Assembly: GCA_963825565.1 (NCBI GenBank)
Contig: CAWGTW010000007.1
Coordinates: 496,001 to 560,000 of the forward strand
Direction: 5' to 3'
DNA length: 64,000 bases
Source of the DNA: JBFGCT01 sp963825565
GTDB lineage: Bacteria; Actinomycetota; Acidimicrobiia; Acidimicrobiales; Ilumatobacteraceae
Both the position numbers and the translations under genes were made by a program. Of this stretch, positions 17,674 to 26,411 are shown in pieces (the stretch's first letter is position 1; each line of letters begins with the position of its first letter). The notes below the pieces were generated by a model. That model searched no databases and was not told where the DNA came from. It saw only the letters and a program-made list of their open reading frames with translations.

Positions 17674-18891
17674 ATGCACGACAACGACACGACGAGACGA
17701 TCGGCGAGACGCGCCGCAGCGATCGGAGGAGCGCTCCTGATCACGCTGACGATCGGGGCGTCAGCGACCGCTCAGGAGGACGGGGAGGAAGACCTCGGTC
17801 CGCCGGCGCCGGCCGGCGTTCCCGAGACCGGCCCATCCGCGCTCGGCGACGGGGAGGTCTCCGCCGACATCATCACGACGGGCGGCACCACCGGTTGGAC
17901 GAGCTACGACCCGACGATCCTCACCAAGTTCATCTCGGGGCCGGGGTTCGCCATCCAGCAAGGCCTCGATCCGTACGGCGACGTGGCCGGCTACGCCGGG
18001 GCCGCAGCCGCGACGTGCGTCCAGGCCAACAGCAGTGCGCCAGCCGCTGCCGGCGCCTCCATCGATCTGAACGCGTCCGTCGAACTGCCCGACGGCGCCC
18101 GGATCAAGCGGGTCAAGTTCTACGGGCGGAACTCCGACCCGACGGAGACGATCCTCGTCAGACTGCATCGCGTTCAATTCACCCTCGGCGGCACGAGCGG
18201 CACCGGGTTCGTCACGACGGCCTTGTCCACCGTCAACTCGTTCACGGTTGCCGCGAACTCCGGGTTCGGCGCGGTTCTCGGCGCCGACAACCTGAACGAG
18301 GTCACCGGCTCGCGACTCAACGGAGGGGGCACCGCGGTCGAGCACAACTTCCACACCATCCGAGTTCGCATGGCGAACTCGGCCGGCGCCAACCAGCAGC
18401 TCTGCGGCATCGAGGTCGAGTACCAGGTGCCGGTCTCGGCCAACCCTGGCTCGGTCTTCCATCCGCTGACCGGCTACCGGGCCTACGACAGCCGGTTCGA
18501 GATGGCGCCGGTCGCCGACGGTCCGCTCGGCGCCGGTCCGGGGCGCGTGATCCCCGTCAAGGACGGGCGCAACGTCGGCTCGGGAGTCATCAACCTGCCG
18601 AACGCGATCCCGGCAACCGCCACGGCCGTGGCCTACACGCTGACGGTTGCGGGTCCGACCGGCTCCGGTTACCTCTTCATCGCGCCGGGTGATGCCGGGG
18701 GCGTCACCGCGTCGAGCATCAACTGGGACACGAACACGAACGGCGCGCTCGCCAACTCGGGCGTCGTCAAGCTCGACGCCGAACAGGAGGTGATCGTCTT
18801 CGCCGACGGCAGCGCCGGGGCGGCGACGCACTTCATCATCGATATCACCGGGTACTACGCGCCCGCGGCGCACCCCAACATGGGCAACTGA
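17674..18891 (+). CDS. Secreted protein with C-terminal actinobacterial beta-domain
   Basis: 405 residues with an Arg-rich N-terminus, a hydrophobic core (IGGALLITLTIGA) and a likely AxA cleavage site near residue 33, so it is exported. A strong GAGAGGGAGCAG lies upstream of the ATG. Residues about 60-255 form an unrecognised domain with two cysteines (near 112 and 250). The last 130 residues (FHPLTGYRAYDSRFE to THFIIDITGYYAP) match a beta-rich module that I know from many secreted Acidimicrobiia proteins, with its YDSR and DITGYY landmarks. Function is unknown. It could be a cell-surface or S-layer-associated protein. Confidence 0.8.
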   Translation: MHDNDTTRRSARRAAAIGGALLITLTIGASATAQEDGEEDLGPPAPAGVPETGPSALGDGEVSADIITTGGTTGWTSYDPTILTKFISGPGFAIQQGLDPYGDVAGYAGAAAATCVQANSSAPAAAGASIDLNASVELPDGARIKRVKFYGRNSDPTETILVRLHRVQFTLGGTSGTGFVTTALSTVNSFTVAANSGFGAVLGADNLNEVTGSRLNGGGTAVEHNFHTIRVRMANSAGANQQLCGIEVEYQVPVSANPGSVFHPLTGYRAYDSRFEMAPVADGPLGAGPGRVIPVKDGRNVGSGVINLPNAIPATATAVAYTLTVAGPTGSGYLFIAPGDAGGVTASSINWDTNTNGALANSGVVKLDAEQEVIVFADGSAGAATHFIIDITGYYAPAAHPNMGN

Positions 18892-18961
18892 CCGTCCGCG
18901 TCGCGTCGCTCGATCGGGCGGCGTCCTGCCCGCGCCGGATCCGCGCGGTCGCAGAACGCGA

Positions 18962-19447
18962 TCATCCGGCCGAGTCGGGCGGGTCGTCCCAGACGACGTG
19001 GTCGAGTCGGACGTCGTGGGGTTCGACCGGCAGCGACTCGACCACCTGAGGCGCGAAGCAGACCCCGATCTTCGTGCAGTCCGGCCGCACTTCGGGCAGG
19101 AAGCGGTCGTACCAGCCCCCGCCCTGGCCGAGGCGCTCGCCGCCGACGGTGAAGGCCAGCCCGGGCACGAGGACGACATCGGGCCAGCTCGGATGGATGT
19201 TGTCCTCCGGCACCGCGACCTGCTTGCCGTCCGCGTCGCACCAAGCGAGGAACGGCCCGGTGATCGGCTCGCCGGGGATCGTCGTGAAGGCGAGGACACG
19301 CCGCGCCCGGTGGACCTCGGTCATCGCAACGACCTGCTCCCAGATCCGCTCCGATCGGGCCTCCCGGTCGCCGAGCTCCCGGCGCACGCGCCGCATCCAG
19401 AGCCGCAGCTCGCGCTTGTCTGAGCGGAGCGGGAGCGGGTCGGCCAT
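18962..19447 (-). CDS. 5-formyltetrahydrofolate cyclo-ligase
   Basis: 161-residue ATP-dependent enzyme converting 5-formyl-THF to 5,10-methenyl-THF. The N-terminal KRELRLWMRRVRREL helix, the phosphate-binding VLVPGLAFTVGGERLGQGGG and the following WYDRFLPEVRPDC segment are the family signatures. The ATG at 19447 gives the usual N-terminus; earlier in-frame starts would add an unlikely Ser/Arg-rich extension. It complements folD elsewhere in the window. It is convergent with the secreted protein and divergent from the flavin reductase. Confidence 0.92.
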   Translation of the reverse strand: MADPLPLRSDKRELRLWMRRVRRELGDREARSERIWEQVVAMTEVHRARRVLAFTTIPGEPITGPFLAWCDADGKQVAVPEDNIHPSWPDVVLVPGLAFTVGGERLGQGGGWYDRFLPEVRPDCTKIGVCFAPQVVESLPVEPHDVRLDHVVWDDPPDSAG

Positions 19448-19549
19448 CGACGAGCATCGTACAAGTCGCAGCCCCAGGCCCCTGTGCGCATGTTCGAGCA
19501 GCGACGACGACTCACGTCCCGGCGACGCGAGCACCTACAGTCGGAGGCG

Positions 19550-20077
19550 ATGACCGAAACGAACGACGAGCCGACCGGTTTCGACGCCGGCCACTTCCGC
19601 ACCGTGCTCGGGCACTTCCCGACCGGGGTGACGATCGTGACCGGCATGGCGGGCGAGCGGCCGACCGGGTTCACGATCGGATCGTTCACGTCGGTCTCGC
19701 TCGACCCACCGCTCGTCGGGTTCCTCCCCCAGATCGACTCGGTCACGTGGGAGGCGATCGCGCCGTCGGGCGGTTTCTGCGTCAACGTGCTGAGCGACCG
19801 GCAGAGCGACCTGTGCTGGAAGTTCGCCAAGAGCGGGACCGAGGATTCGCGGTTCGAAGGCGTCGAGTGGCGCCCGGCACCGACCGGCTCGCCGATCATC
19901 GAACGCGCCGTCGCCTGGATCGACTGTGCGGTCGAGGAGGTGCACGTCATGGGTGACCACTACTTCGTGCTCGGCCGGGTCGGATCACTCGACGCCGACG
20001 CCGATCACAACGGGCTCCCGCCGCAGCCGCTGGTGTTCTTCCGCGGCACGATCGGCGGCTTCGCCGCCGAGGGATGA
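19550..20077 (+). CDS. Flavin reductase family protein
   Basis: 175-residue FMN-binding split-barrel protein of the type that supplies reduced flavin to two-component monooxygenases. Key segments are FRTVLGHFPTGVTIVTGM, GFTIGSFTSVSLDPPLVGFL and the C-terminal DHYFVLGRVGSLD. GGAGG lies just before ATG 19550. No partner monooxygenase is nearby, so the acceptor is unknown. Other members of the same fold are NADH:FMN oxidoreductases or flavoredoxin-like proteins, and specific activity cannot be assigned. Confidence 0.88.
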   Translation: MTETNDEPTGFDAGHFRTVLGHFPTGVTIVTGMAGERPTGFTIGSFTSVSLDPPLVGFLPQIDSVTWEAIAPSGGFCVNVLSDRQSDLCWKFAKSGTEDSRFEGVEWRPAPTGSPIIERAVAWIDCAVEEVHVMGDHYFVLGRVGSLDADADHNGLPPQPLVFFRGTIGGFAAEG

Positions 20078-20090
20078 GCCGGCCCCGGCG

Positions 20091-20486
20091 ATGAGCACGA
20101 TCGAGGTACCCCGGGTGGCGCGCGATCGCGTGCCGCTGGCGGCAGGCATCGACACGGCCGCAGTCGTGCTGTTCGTCGCCATCGGTCGACGCAGTCACGA
20201 CGAGGACCCGGGCATCGGCGGCCTCGTCACGACCGCCGCCCCGTTCCTGATCGCGCTGGCGATCGCCTGGCTCCTGTTCCGTGCGTGGAAGCGGCCGGTC
20301 GCCGTGGTGACCGGCGTCCAGCTCTGGCTCGGCACGGTGGCGCTTGGGATGGTCCTGCGACGGTTGGTGTTCGACGACGGGACGGCGCTCGCGTTCGTGA
20401 TCGTCGCGGCGTGCTTCCTCGGGCTGTTCATCGTCGGCTGGCGAGCCGTCGCCGTGGCGACGTTGCGACGTCGCGGCACGCCCTGA
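20091..20486 (+). CDS. DUF3054-like four-helix membrane protein
   Basis: 131 residues with four hydrophobic segments (about 18-32, 45-63, 70-92 and 100-122). The opening DTAAVVLFVAIGRRSHDED and the later FRAWKRPVAVVTGVQLW correspond to the DUF3054 pattern I know from actinobacteria. It begins 14 bp after the flavin reductase stop and is probably co-transcribed. Function is unknown. Confidence 0.75.
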   Translation: MSTIEVPRVARDRVPLAAGIDTAAVVLFVAIGRRSHDEDPGIGGLVTTAAPFLIALAIAWLLFRAWKRPVAVVTGVQLWLGTVALGMVLRRLVFDDGTALAFVIVAACFLGLFIVGWRAVAVATLRRRGTP

Positions 20487-20501
20487 GCCGCGACGGGCCG
20501 G

Positions 20502-20927
20502 TCAGAGACCGGGCTGGTGCGTCGAGCCGTGTGCGATCCAGTACTCGTTGAGTGAGTTCTGGATGCGGAAGTACCAGATGAAGTTGCCGATGATCGGCAA
20601 CAGGAACCACAGGCCCCAGATCGTGGTGATCGGCGGCTCCTTGCCCTCGGCCCGGTACAGCTGCTCGACCTCGCCCGCCATCAGAAACATCGTGACCGGC
20701 GACAGCAGGAGCGTGATGAACAGGTAGGCGACGCCACCCAACCCGGTCCCCGATCGCTGCTTCAGCTCCTCGCCGTTCTGATACGACCACACGACCGTCC
20801 AGATGCCGAACGTCACGATCGTCAGCAGGATGACCAGCCCCTTGGACCGAGGCTTGCCCAGTGGACCGCCGGAGCCGTAGCCGCCGACCGGGGCGCTCGG
20901 GGGCGGAGGTGGCGGGATGTTGCTCAT
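20502..20927 (-). CDS. DUF4234-like membrane protein with proline-rich N-terminus
   Basis: 141 residues: a Pro/Gly-rich cytoplasmic tail (SNIPPPPPPSAPVGGYGSGG), then three or four hydrophobic helices with the typical ending of the DUF4234 domain (KSKGLVILLTIVTFGIWTVVW-like first helix, WFLLPIIGNFIWYFRIQNSLNEYW last). Such proteins resemble small tail-anchored regulators, but no role is established. It ends 15 bp from the convergent DUF3054 gene and is divergent from the serine hydrolase. Confidence 0.75.
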   Translation of the reverse strand: MSNIPPPPPPSAPVGGYGSGGPLGKPRSKGLVILLTIVTFGIWTVVWSYQNGEELKQRSGTGLGGVAYLFITLLLSPVTMFLMAGEVEQLYRAEGKEPPITTIWGLWFLLPIIGNFIWYFRIQNSLNEYWIAHGSTHQPGL

Positions 20928-21027
20928 GGGCCAACGTTAACCGTGGGCTTCCGCGTTCCCCGGCGATCCCCACGACCGGCGCGGCCGCCTCGTCGGGAAC
21001 CGGGGGGCTGGCGCGAACACTCGGGGG

Positions 21028-22266
21028 GTGACCGCTGCGACCACGACCGCCAACCCACTCGACGTCGGATTCGATCCAGCCCGGCTCTCGCGCATCGACG
21101 CCCACTTCGCCGGATACGTCGACGACGGCCGGCTCCCGGGCTGGCAGGTGGTCCTGTCGCGCCGTGGCCAGGTCGTGCACTCCGCGACCTGCGGGCGGCG
21201 CAGCATCGAGCGCGACGAGCCGTGGGCGCCGGACACGATCGTACGGCTGTACTCGATGTCCAAGCCGGTGACGTCCGTCGCGGCGATGATGCTGTACGAG
21301 GAGGGCGCGTTCCTGCTCAAGGACCCGGTCGGCGCCTACCTCCCCGAGTTCGCCGCGACGCCGGTGTACCGGTCGGGTTCGTTCGTCAAGCCGGTCGTCG
21401 AGCCGCAGACCGAGCCGATGCGGATCTGGCACCTGCTGACCCACACGTCCGGACTGACCTACGGGTTCCACAACACGCACGTCACCGATGCGATCTACCG
21501 CAAGGCGGGATTCGAGTGGGGGACGCCGCCCGGGATCGACCTCGCCGAGTGCTGCGCACGGTGGGCCGAGATGCCTCTCGCGTTCCAGCCGGGGAGCGAG
21601 TGGAACTACGGCGTGTCGACCGACGTGCTCGGTCGCCTCGTCGAGGTCGTGTCGGGGCAATCGCTCGACGAGTTCGTCCGCTCCCGGATCACCGGGCCAC
21701 TCGGCATGGACGACACCGGGTTCGGTGTGCCCGCCGAGCGCATCGGACGGGCCGCCGACCTCTATGTGCCCGATCCTGCGACCGGTGCCGCAGTCCCTGC
21801 GCCGCCGACGTTGGGATTGCCGCTCGACCGCCCATCGGCGATGCTGTCGGGCGGGGGCGGGCTGTTCGGCACCGCCGCCGACTACCTCCGCTTCGCCCAC
21901 CTGCTCCTCGGCCGCGGCGAACTCGACGGGACCCGGCTGCTCGGCTCCCGCACCGTCGAGTACATGACGCGCAACCACCTTCCGGGGGGTGCTGACCTCG
22001 AGCGGTTCGGCCGGCCGCTGTTCGCCGAGACCACGTTCGACGGGATCGGGTTCGGGCTCGGGTTCTCCGTCGTCCTCGACGCAGCGGCGAACAAGGTGCC
22101 GACGACGGCCGGTTCGTACTCGTGGGGCGGGGCGGCGAGCACGTTCTTCTGGGTCGATCCGGCCGAGGAGCTGGTGGTCGTGTTCCTGACCCAGCTCCTC
22201 CCGTCGAGCACCCACCCGATCCGACCGGAGCTCGGCCAACTCGTGTACCAGGCGCTGGTCGACTGA
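21028..22266 (+). CDS. Beta-lactamase-family serine hydrolase
   Basis: 412-residue serine hydrolase of the class C beta-lactamase / esterase EstB family. The nucleophile is S76 in RLYSMSKPVTSVAAMMLYEE (S-x-x-K). WNYGVSTDVLGRLVEVVSG contains the catalytic tyrosine of the Y-x-N/S element, and SYSWGGAASTFFWVDP supplies the third motif. HTSGLTYGF and SGGGGLFGTAADYLRFAHLL are also conserved. There is no signal peptide, so a cytoplasmic esterase or peptidase is likelier than a resistance enzyme. The GTG at 21028 follows a G-rich ribosome site. Natural substrate is unknown. Confidence 0.88.
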   Translation: MTAATTTANPLDVGFDPARLSRIDAHFAGYVDDGRLPGWQVVLSRRGQVVHSATCGRRSIERDEPWAPDTIVRLYSMSKPVTSVAAMMLYEEGAFLLKDPVGAYLPEFAATPVYRSGSFVKPVVEPQTEPMRIWHLLTHTSGLTYGFHNTHVTDAIYRKAGFEWGTPPGIDLAECCARWAEMPLAFQPGSEWNYGVSTDVLGRLVEVVSGQSLDEFVRSRITGPLGMDDTGFGVPAERIGRAADLYVPDPATGAAVPAPPTLGLPLDRPSAMLSGGGGLFGTAADYLRFAHLLLGRGELDGTRLLGSRTVEYMTRNHLPGGADLERFGRPLFAETTFDGIGFGLGFSVVLDAAANKVPTTAGSYSWGGAASTFFWVDPAEELVVVFLTQLLPSSTHPIRPELGQLVYQALVD

Positions 22267-22305
22267 TCACGGCGACCCGGCGTCGGGGGCCGGGCTCACC
22301 GACCG

Positions 22306-22494
22306 TCAGTCGTCGCCGCCGCCCTTGAGCCGCAGGTAGGCCCACAAGAGGCCGAAGAGCACGGCGGCGATCAACGCCATGCGCAGCACGAACCGGATCG
22401 TCGCCAGCACCGACCCGAACAGGAGCCACACGACGACGGCGACGAGCAGCCACCCGACCACCGAGGCAGCGACGCTGCGCGGTCCCGACGACAT
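22306..22494 (-). CDS. Small two-helix membrane protein
   Basis: 62 residues with two hydrophobic helices (about 10-33 and 36-54) ending in a charged LRLKGGGDD tail. Amino-acid content is coherent for a membrane protein and no better frame overlaps it. It sits between the convergent end of the serine hydrolase and the TetR gene. No family recognised. Confidence 0.55.
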   Translation of the reverse strand: MSSGPRSVAASVVGWLLVAVVVWLLFGSVLATIRFVLRMALIAAVLFGLLWAYLRLKGGGDD

Positions 22495-22576
22495 GCCGGC
22501 ACTCTATGGGGTCGGTCGGTGTAGGTGTGGTGCGCCCGATGCGTCGTTGGTCGGGTGGCTCGAGGCGAGGCGCGCC

Positions 22577-23230
22577 TCAGGGAGCGAGGAGTTCGCGAGC
22601 CAGTGCACCACCGAGCCAGTCCGCGTATTCGTCCGTCGACCACCCCGAGTCCCGGACCAGTTGCTGGTGGACGGCCGGGCTGTTGAGGAGCCAGACGACG
22701 TCGATCGCTCGGTCGAGACCGAGGCGCGGGGTCAGCGCAGACACCTCCGCGACCGCCTTGACGACGGTGGTCGCGCCGGTGCGTCGGCGTCGTCGTGTCT
22801 CACGATCGAGGCCGACGAGCCGCGGGTCGTCGAGTGCGGCGCTGGTGACGACCGTGAACATGTCACTCGCCCTCGTCATGATCGCTGCGACGGCGCTGGC
22901 GTACGCCTGGAGGCGCTGCTCGCCGGTCGCAGCCGTCCAGACATCGGTCATCCAGTCTCGTTCGTTGACCGCGACGACAGCGTCGTCTCCTGCGATCGCG
23001 ATGTCGAGGGCTTCGGCGAGGATCGTGCGCTTGTTCTTGAGCGTTGCGTAGATCGTCTGCACCGCAACGCCGGCTTCGTCGGCGATCTCCTGCAACGTGG
23101 TGGACCCGTAGCCCTGCCGTGTGAACAGCTTGATCGCAGCGTCGAGGATCGCGCGGCGGGTCCGGCGCGCCGATGCCTGTCGACGACGTGCGTCGTAGCT
23201 GCGTGCTGCTGGCTTGACATCCTCGGCCAC
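22577..23230 (-). CDS. TetR-family transcriptional regulator
   Basis: 217 residues. The N-terminal helix-turn-helix reads RRAILDAAIKLFTRQGYGST followed by TLQEIADEAGVAVQTIYATL and KNKRTILAEAL, the TetR pattern. The rest is an all-alpha ligand domain that cannot be assigned a ligand. It is divergent from a cupin gene across 57 bp of AT-rich, palindrome-containing DNA, so it probably represses itself and the cupin. Confidence 0.92.
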   Translation of the reverse strand: MAEDVKPAARSYDARRRQASARRTRRAILDAAIKLFTRQGYGSTTLQEIADEAGVAVQTIYATLKNKRTILAEALDIAIAGDDAVVAVNERDWMTDVWTAATGEQRLQAYASAVAAIMTRASDMFTVVTSAALDDPRLVGLDRETRRRRRTGATTVVKAVAEVSALTPRLGLDRAIDVVWLLNSPAVHQQLVRDSGWSTDEYADWLGGALARELLAP

Positions 23231-23287
23231 CCGGCTAGAGTATCACTTTATCTGATAGATGATAACTCTACTGAAAGTGAGTTCGCC
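23231..23287. promoter_or_regulatory. Divergent promoter/operator between TetR and cupin genes
   Basis: The gap contains TTATC-N8-GATAA (23248-23265), and outside it TCACTTT (23243-23249) is complementary to AAAGTGA (23274-23280). These nested inverted repeats in an AT-rich stretch between a TetR gene and its divergent neighbour are the expected form of a TetR operator overlapping both promoters. Confidence 0.6.
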
Positions 23288-23782
23288 ATGGAAGCAGCGC
23301 TCGAGACGCCCGGCGTCCGCCACGCCGACCAGCCAGGCGATGGTCGGTGGTTCCTCGATACCTGGATGAAGGTCCTCTGTGACGCCGACTCGACCGGAGG
23401 CGCCATGTCGGTGATCGAATGGCGAGGTGGAGCCGGCTTCTCGCCGCCGCTGCACCTACACCACGGCGAAGACACCGCCATGCTCGTGCTCGACGGCACC
23501 CTGACCGTGCGCATCGGCGACACCGAGCAACGGTGCGGACCAGGCGAGCTCGCCTGGCTCCCCCGAGAGGTGCCTCACACCTTCCGCGTCGACAGCCCGA
23601 CTGCCCACTACGTCGAGATGATCACGCCCGCAGGGTTCGAACGATTCCATCTCGACGGCAGCAGAGAGGTCACCACGGGATCGTTCCTGCCCGACCCGAC
23701 ACCGGTCGACGTGCCCGAGCTCGTGGCACATGCGGCCGAACACGACTGCGACATCATCGGGCCACCCATGTCGGTGCGGTGA
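23288..23782 (+). CDS. Cupin-domain protein
   Basis: 164-residue single-domain beta-barrel. Motif 1 is PPLHLHHGEDTAMLVLDGTL and motif 2 is PGELAWLPREVPHTFRV, giving the usual two His, Glu and His metal ligands. The C-terminal 45 residues are less conserved. It may be a quercetinase-like dioxygenase or a small-molecule binding protein. Its expression is probably controlled by the divergent TetR regulator. ATG 23288 is followed at once by the conserved part; no frame-consistent alternative is needed. Confidence 0.85.
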   Translation: MEAALETPGVRHADQPGDGRWFLDTWMKVLCDADSTGGAMSVIEWRGGAGFSPPLHLHHGEDTAMLVLDGTLTVRIGDTEQRCGPGELAWLPREVPHTFRVDSPTAHYVEMITPAGFERFHLDGSREVTTGSFLPDPTPVDVPELVAHAAEHDCDIIGPPMSVR

Positions 23783-23882
23783 GCTCGAGGTAACAGGTCA
23801 CCGGTGCCGGGGGCAGGGTGGTGCCGTCGAGGTCACCGCACGACCCGGCGGCCCGGGCGCGGACACCTGACCGGCACGGGGT

Positions 23883-25598
23883 TCACAGCGTGTTGGTGAT
23901 CGCCCCGGTCTCGGCACCCTGGACGAGCTTGGCGTACTTGCCGAGCACGCCGGTCGTGTAGCGCGCCGGGTTCGGGGTCCAGCCGTGGCGTCGTGCTGCC
24001 AGCTCAGCGTCGTCGACCAGCAGGTCGAGCGACTTGCTCGGGACGTCGACGCGGATCAGGTCGCCGTCGCGCACGAACGCGATCGGGCCGCCGTCGGTCG
24101 CCTCGGGCGCCACGTGGCCAATGCAGAAGCCCCACGTGCCACCGGAGAACCGGCCGTCGGTGATCAGCGCGCAGTCACCGCCCCGACCAGCACCCTTGAG
24201 CGCACCGGTGATCGCCAGCATCTCGCGCATCCCCGGGCCGCCCTTCGGACCCTCGTAGCGGATCACGATGACCGTGCCGGGTTCGATCCCGCCCGCCAGG
24301 ATGACCGCCATCGCATCGCTCTCGTCATCGAACACCCTGGCGGGACCCTCGAAGTGCATCTGGGTGTCGGAGAGCCCGGCGACCTTGACGACCGCGCCGG
24401 CCGGAGCGAGCGACCCGCGCAGGATGTTGATCCCGCCCTCGCGGTGGATCGGGGCGTCGATCGGGTGGACGACGACGCCGTCGGGCGCGGGCGGGGCCAG
24501 CTCGGCCAGGTCCTCCGCCATCGTGCGGCCGCTGACGGTGAGCACGTCGCCGTGCAGCAGGCCGGCGTCGAGCAACATCTTCAGCACGACGGGCACGCCG
24601 CCGACGCGGTCGAGGTCGCTCATGTGGAACTTGCCGGCCGGCTTCATGTCGGCGACGTGCGGCACACGCTCGGCCACCCGGTTGAAGTCGTCGAGTTCGA
24701 GCGCCACACCGGCTTCGTTGGCGATCGCCAGCAGGTGGAGCACCGCGTTGGTCGAGCCGCCGAGCGCTGAGGTCAGCGCGATAGCGTTCTCGAAGGCCTC
24801 CTTGGTCATGATTCGGCGAGGCGTGATCCCGCGCCGCAGCATCTCGACGACCGCTGCGCCGGCGCGGGCGGCGTCGGTCTCGCGGCGGGCGTCGACCGCC
24901 GGCGGCGAGGCGGTGCCGAGCAGGCTCATCCCGAGCCCCTCGGCGATCGAGCTCATCGTGTTGGCGGTGAACATGCCGCCACAGGCACCCTCGCCGGGGC
25001 AGGCGTTGCGCTCGATCTCCAGCAGCTCGCCATCGGTGATCGTGCCCGCCGCACACGCCCCGATCGCCTCGAAGACGCTCGTGATGTCGAGCGCCACGCC
25101 GTTGTGCTCACCGGGCAGGATCGAGCCGTTGTAGACGAACACGCTCGGCAGGTCGAGGCGGGCCGCAGCCATCAGCATCGCCGGGATCGACTTGTCGCAC
25201 CCGGCCAGCCCGACGAACCCGTCGAACCGCTCGGCGTGCATCACGGTCTCGACCGAGTCGCAGATCACCTCGCGCGACACGAGCGAGGCGCGCATGCCCT
25301 CGTGGCCCATCGAGATGCCGTCGCTGACCGTGATCGTTCCGAACTCCATCGGGAACCCACCGGCGTCGCGCACCCCGGACTTGGCGTGCTCGGCCAGCTT
25401 GCGCAGCGTCATGTTGCAGGGCGTGACCTCGTTCCAGGCCGATGCGATCGCCACCTGGGGCTTGTCCCAGTCGCCATCGGTCATCCCCACGGCGCGCAGC
25501 ATCGCCCGCGACGCCGCCTTCTGCATGCCGTCGGTCACGTCGCGCGAGCGGGGCTTGATGTCGACGGGGGTCTCGCTGGTGGCGGGCGAAGGATCCAT
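23883..25598 (-). CDS. ilvD: Dihydroxy-acid dehydratase
   Basis: 571-residue iron-sulfur dehydratase for the third common step of valine and isoleucine synthesis. The cluster cysteines are in WNEVTPCNMTLRKLAEHA, VGLAGCDKSIPAMLMAA and CPGEGACGGMFTANTMSS. Substrate- and Mg-binding segments DGISMGHEGMRASLVSREV and GRFSGGTWGFCIGHVAPEA are present. The length and motif spacing match the actinobacterial form, which carries a [2Fe-2S] cluster in characterised examples. ATG 25598 is chosen because upstream codons are not protein-like. It is separate from ilvBNC and shows no similar leader. Confidence 0.97.
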   Translation of the reverse strand: MDPSPATSETPVDIKPRSRDVTDGMQKAASRAMLRAVGMTDGDWDKPQVAIASAWNEVTPCNMTLRKLAEHAKSGVRDAGGFPMEFGTITVSDGISMGHEGMRASLVSREVICDSVETVMHAERFDGFVGLAGCDKSIPAMLMAAARLDLPSVFVYNGSILPGEHNGVALDITSVFEAIGACAAGTITDGELLEIERNACPGEGACGGMFTANTMSSIAEGLGMSLLGTASPPAVDARRETDAARAGAAVVEMLRRGITPRRIMTKEAFENAIALTSALGGSTNAVLHLLAIANEAGVALELDDFNRVAERVPHVADMKPAGKFHMSDLDRVGGVPVVLKMLLDAGLLHGDVLTVSGRTMAEDLAELAPPAPDGVVVHPIDAPIHREGGINILRGSLAPAGAVVKVAGLSDTQMHFEGPARVFDDESDAMAVILAGGIEPGTVIVIRYEGPKGGPGMREMLAITGALKGAGRGGDCALITDGRFSGGTWGFCIGHVAPEATDGGPIAFVRDGDLIRVDVPSKSLDLLVDDAELAARRHGWTPNPARYTTGVLGKYAKLVQGAETGAITNTL

Positions 25599-25715
25599 CG
25601 AACGAACAGTAGCGGCGGCCGACCGAACCGAACCTGGTGCTCCGCGCACCCGCCACGAACCAAGTCATGCGTGCTCCCGGGCGACATCCGGGCGGCGAGT
25701 TGGCAGACTGGTCCG

Positions 25716-26198
25716 ATGGCCGAAGTGCGCGAGACGAAGCTGCCCGGCGTCGGGGTGCGCCACGACTTCACGACCGGCGACGGGCAGGACATCGGCGTGC
25801 TCGTCCACCACGACGGCCGGCGCGAGATCCTGATCTACGACGCTCCCGACCCCGACGCGTGCTCCTCGCTGGTCAGCCTGTCGGCGGCCGACACCAGGAC
25901 CCTGTCGGAGTTGCTCGGTGCGAGCCAGGTCACCGAGGCGGTGGCCGCGGTCCAGCAGGAGATCGAGGGCCTCGCCATCGAGTGGATCCCGATCGACGGG
26001 CGGTCGCCGGCCAACGGGTCCTCGATCGGCGACGGCCAGTACCGGACCAAGACCGGTGCGTCGATCGTGGCGGTCATCCGCGACAGCCAGTCGGTCCCCG
26101 CACCGGGACCGGAGTTCACGCTCCTCGCCGCCGACGTCGTCGTCGCCGTCGGCACCAGCGAGGGGCTCGCCACGTTGCGCGAGCTGCTGCACTCCTGA
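25716..26198 (+). CDS. KhtT-like regulatory subunit of a K+/H+ antiporter (TrkA-C domain)
   Basis: 160-residue soluble protein. The N-terminal half (LPGVGVRHDFTTGDGQDIGV, REILIYDAPDPDACSSLVSL) is the KhtT-type domain. The C-terminal half (YRTKTGASIVAVIRDSQSV to VVVAVGTSEGLATLRELL) is a TrkA-C/RCK-C domain that binds small ligands such as cyclic di-AMP in related proteins. The transporter gene follows on the same strand after 213 bp. Together they should form a gated cation:proton antiporter. It is divergent from ilvD. Confidence 0.9.
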   Translation: MAEVRETKLPGVGVRHDFTTGDGQDIGVLVHHDGRREILIYDAPDPDACSSLVSLSAADTRTLSELLGASQVTEAVAAVQQEIEGLAIEWIPIDGRSPANGSSIGDGQYRTKTGASIVAVIRDSQSVPAPGPEFTLLAADVVVAVGTSEGLATLRELLHS

Positions 26199-26411
26199 GT
26201 CGATGATCCGCTCACCGCGGCCTGCGGCGCGCTCCTCTCTTGCTCACCGCCGGCGCTCTCCCCGCCGGCCGGAGGCGAACGACGGCGGCACCCTGCGCGG
26301 CAGCGCTCCCTCGGATCGCACGGCCGCGCCGTCGACCCCGCCCGGTTCGGTGGTCCTGCTCGCTCTGCTGCCCCGGCCGCCATCGCCGACTGCGTTCGGT
26401 TGCGGGGAGCG

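Noticed and set aside
21028..22266. Beta-lactamase resistance gene
   Set aside because: No signal peptide, and the family is dominated by esterases and peptidases. The S-x-x-K motif alone does not show beta-lactam hydrolysis.
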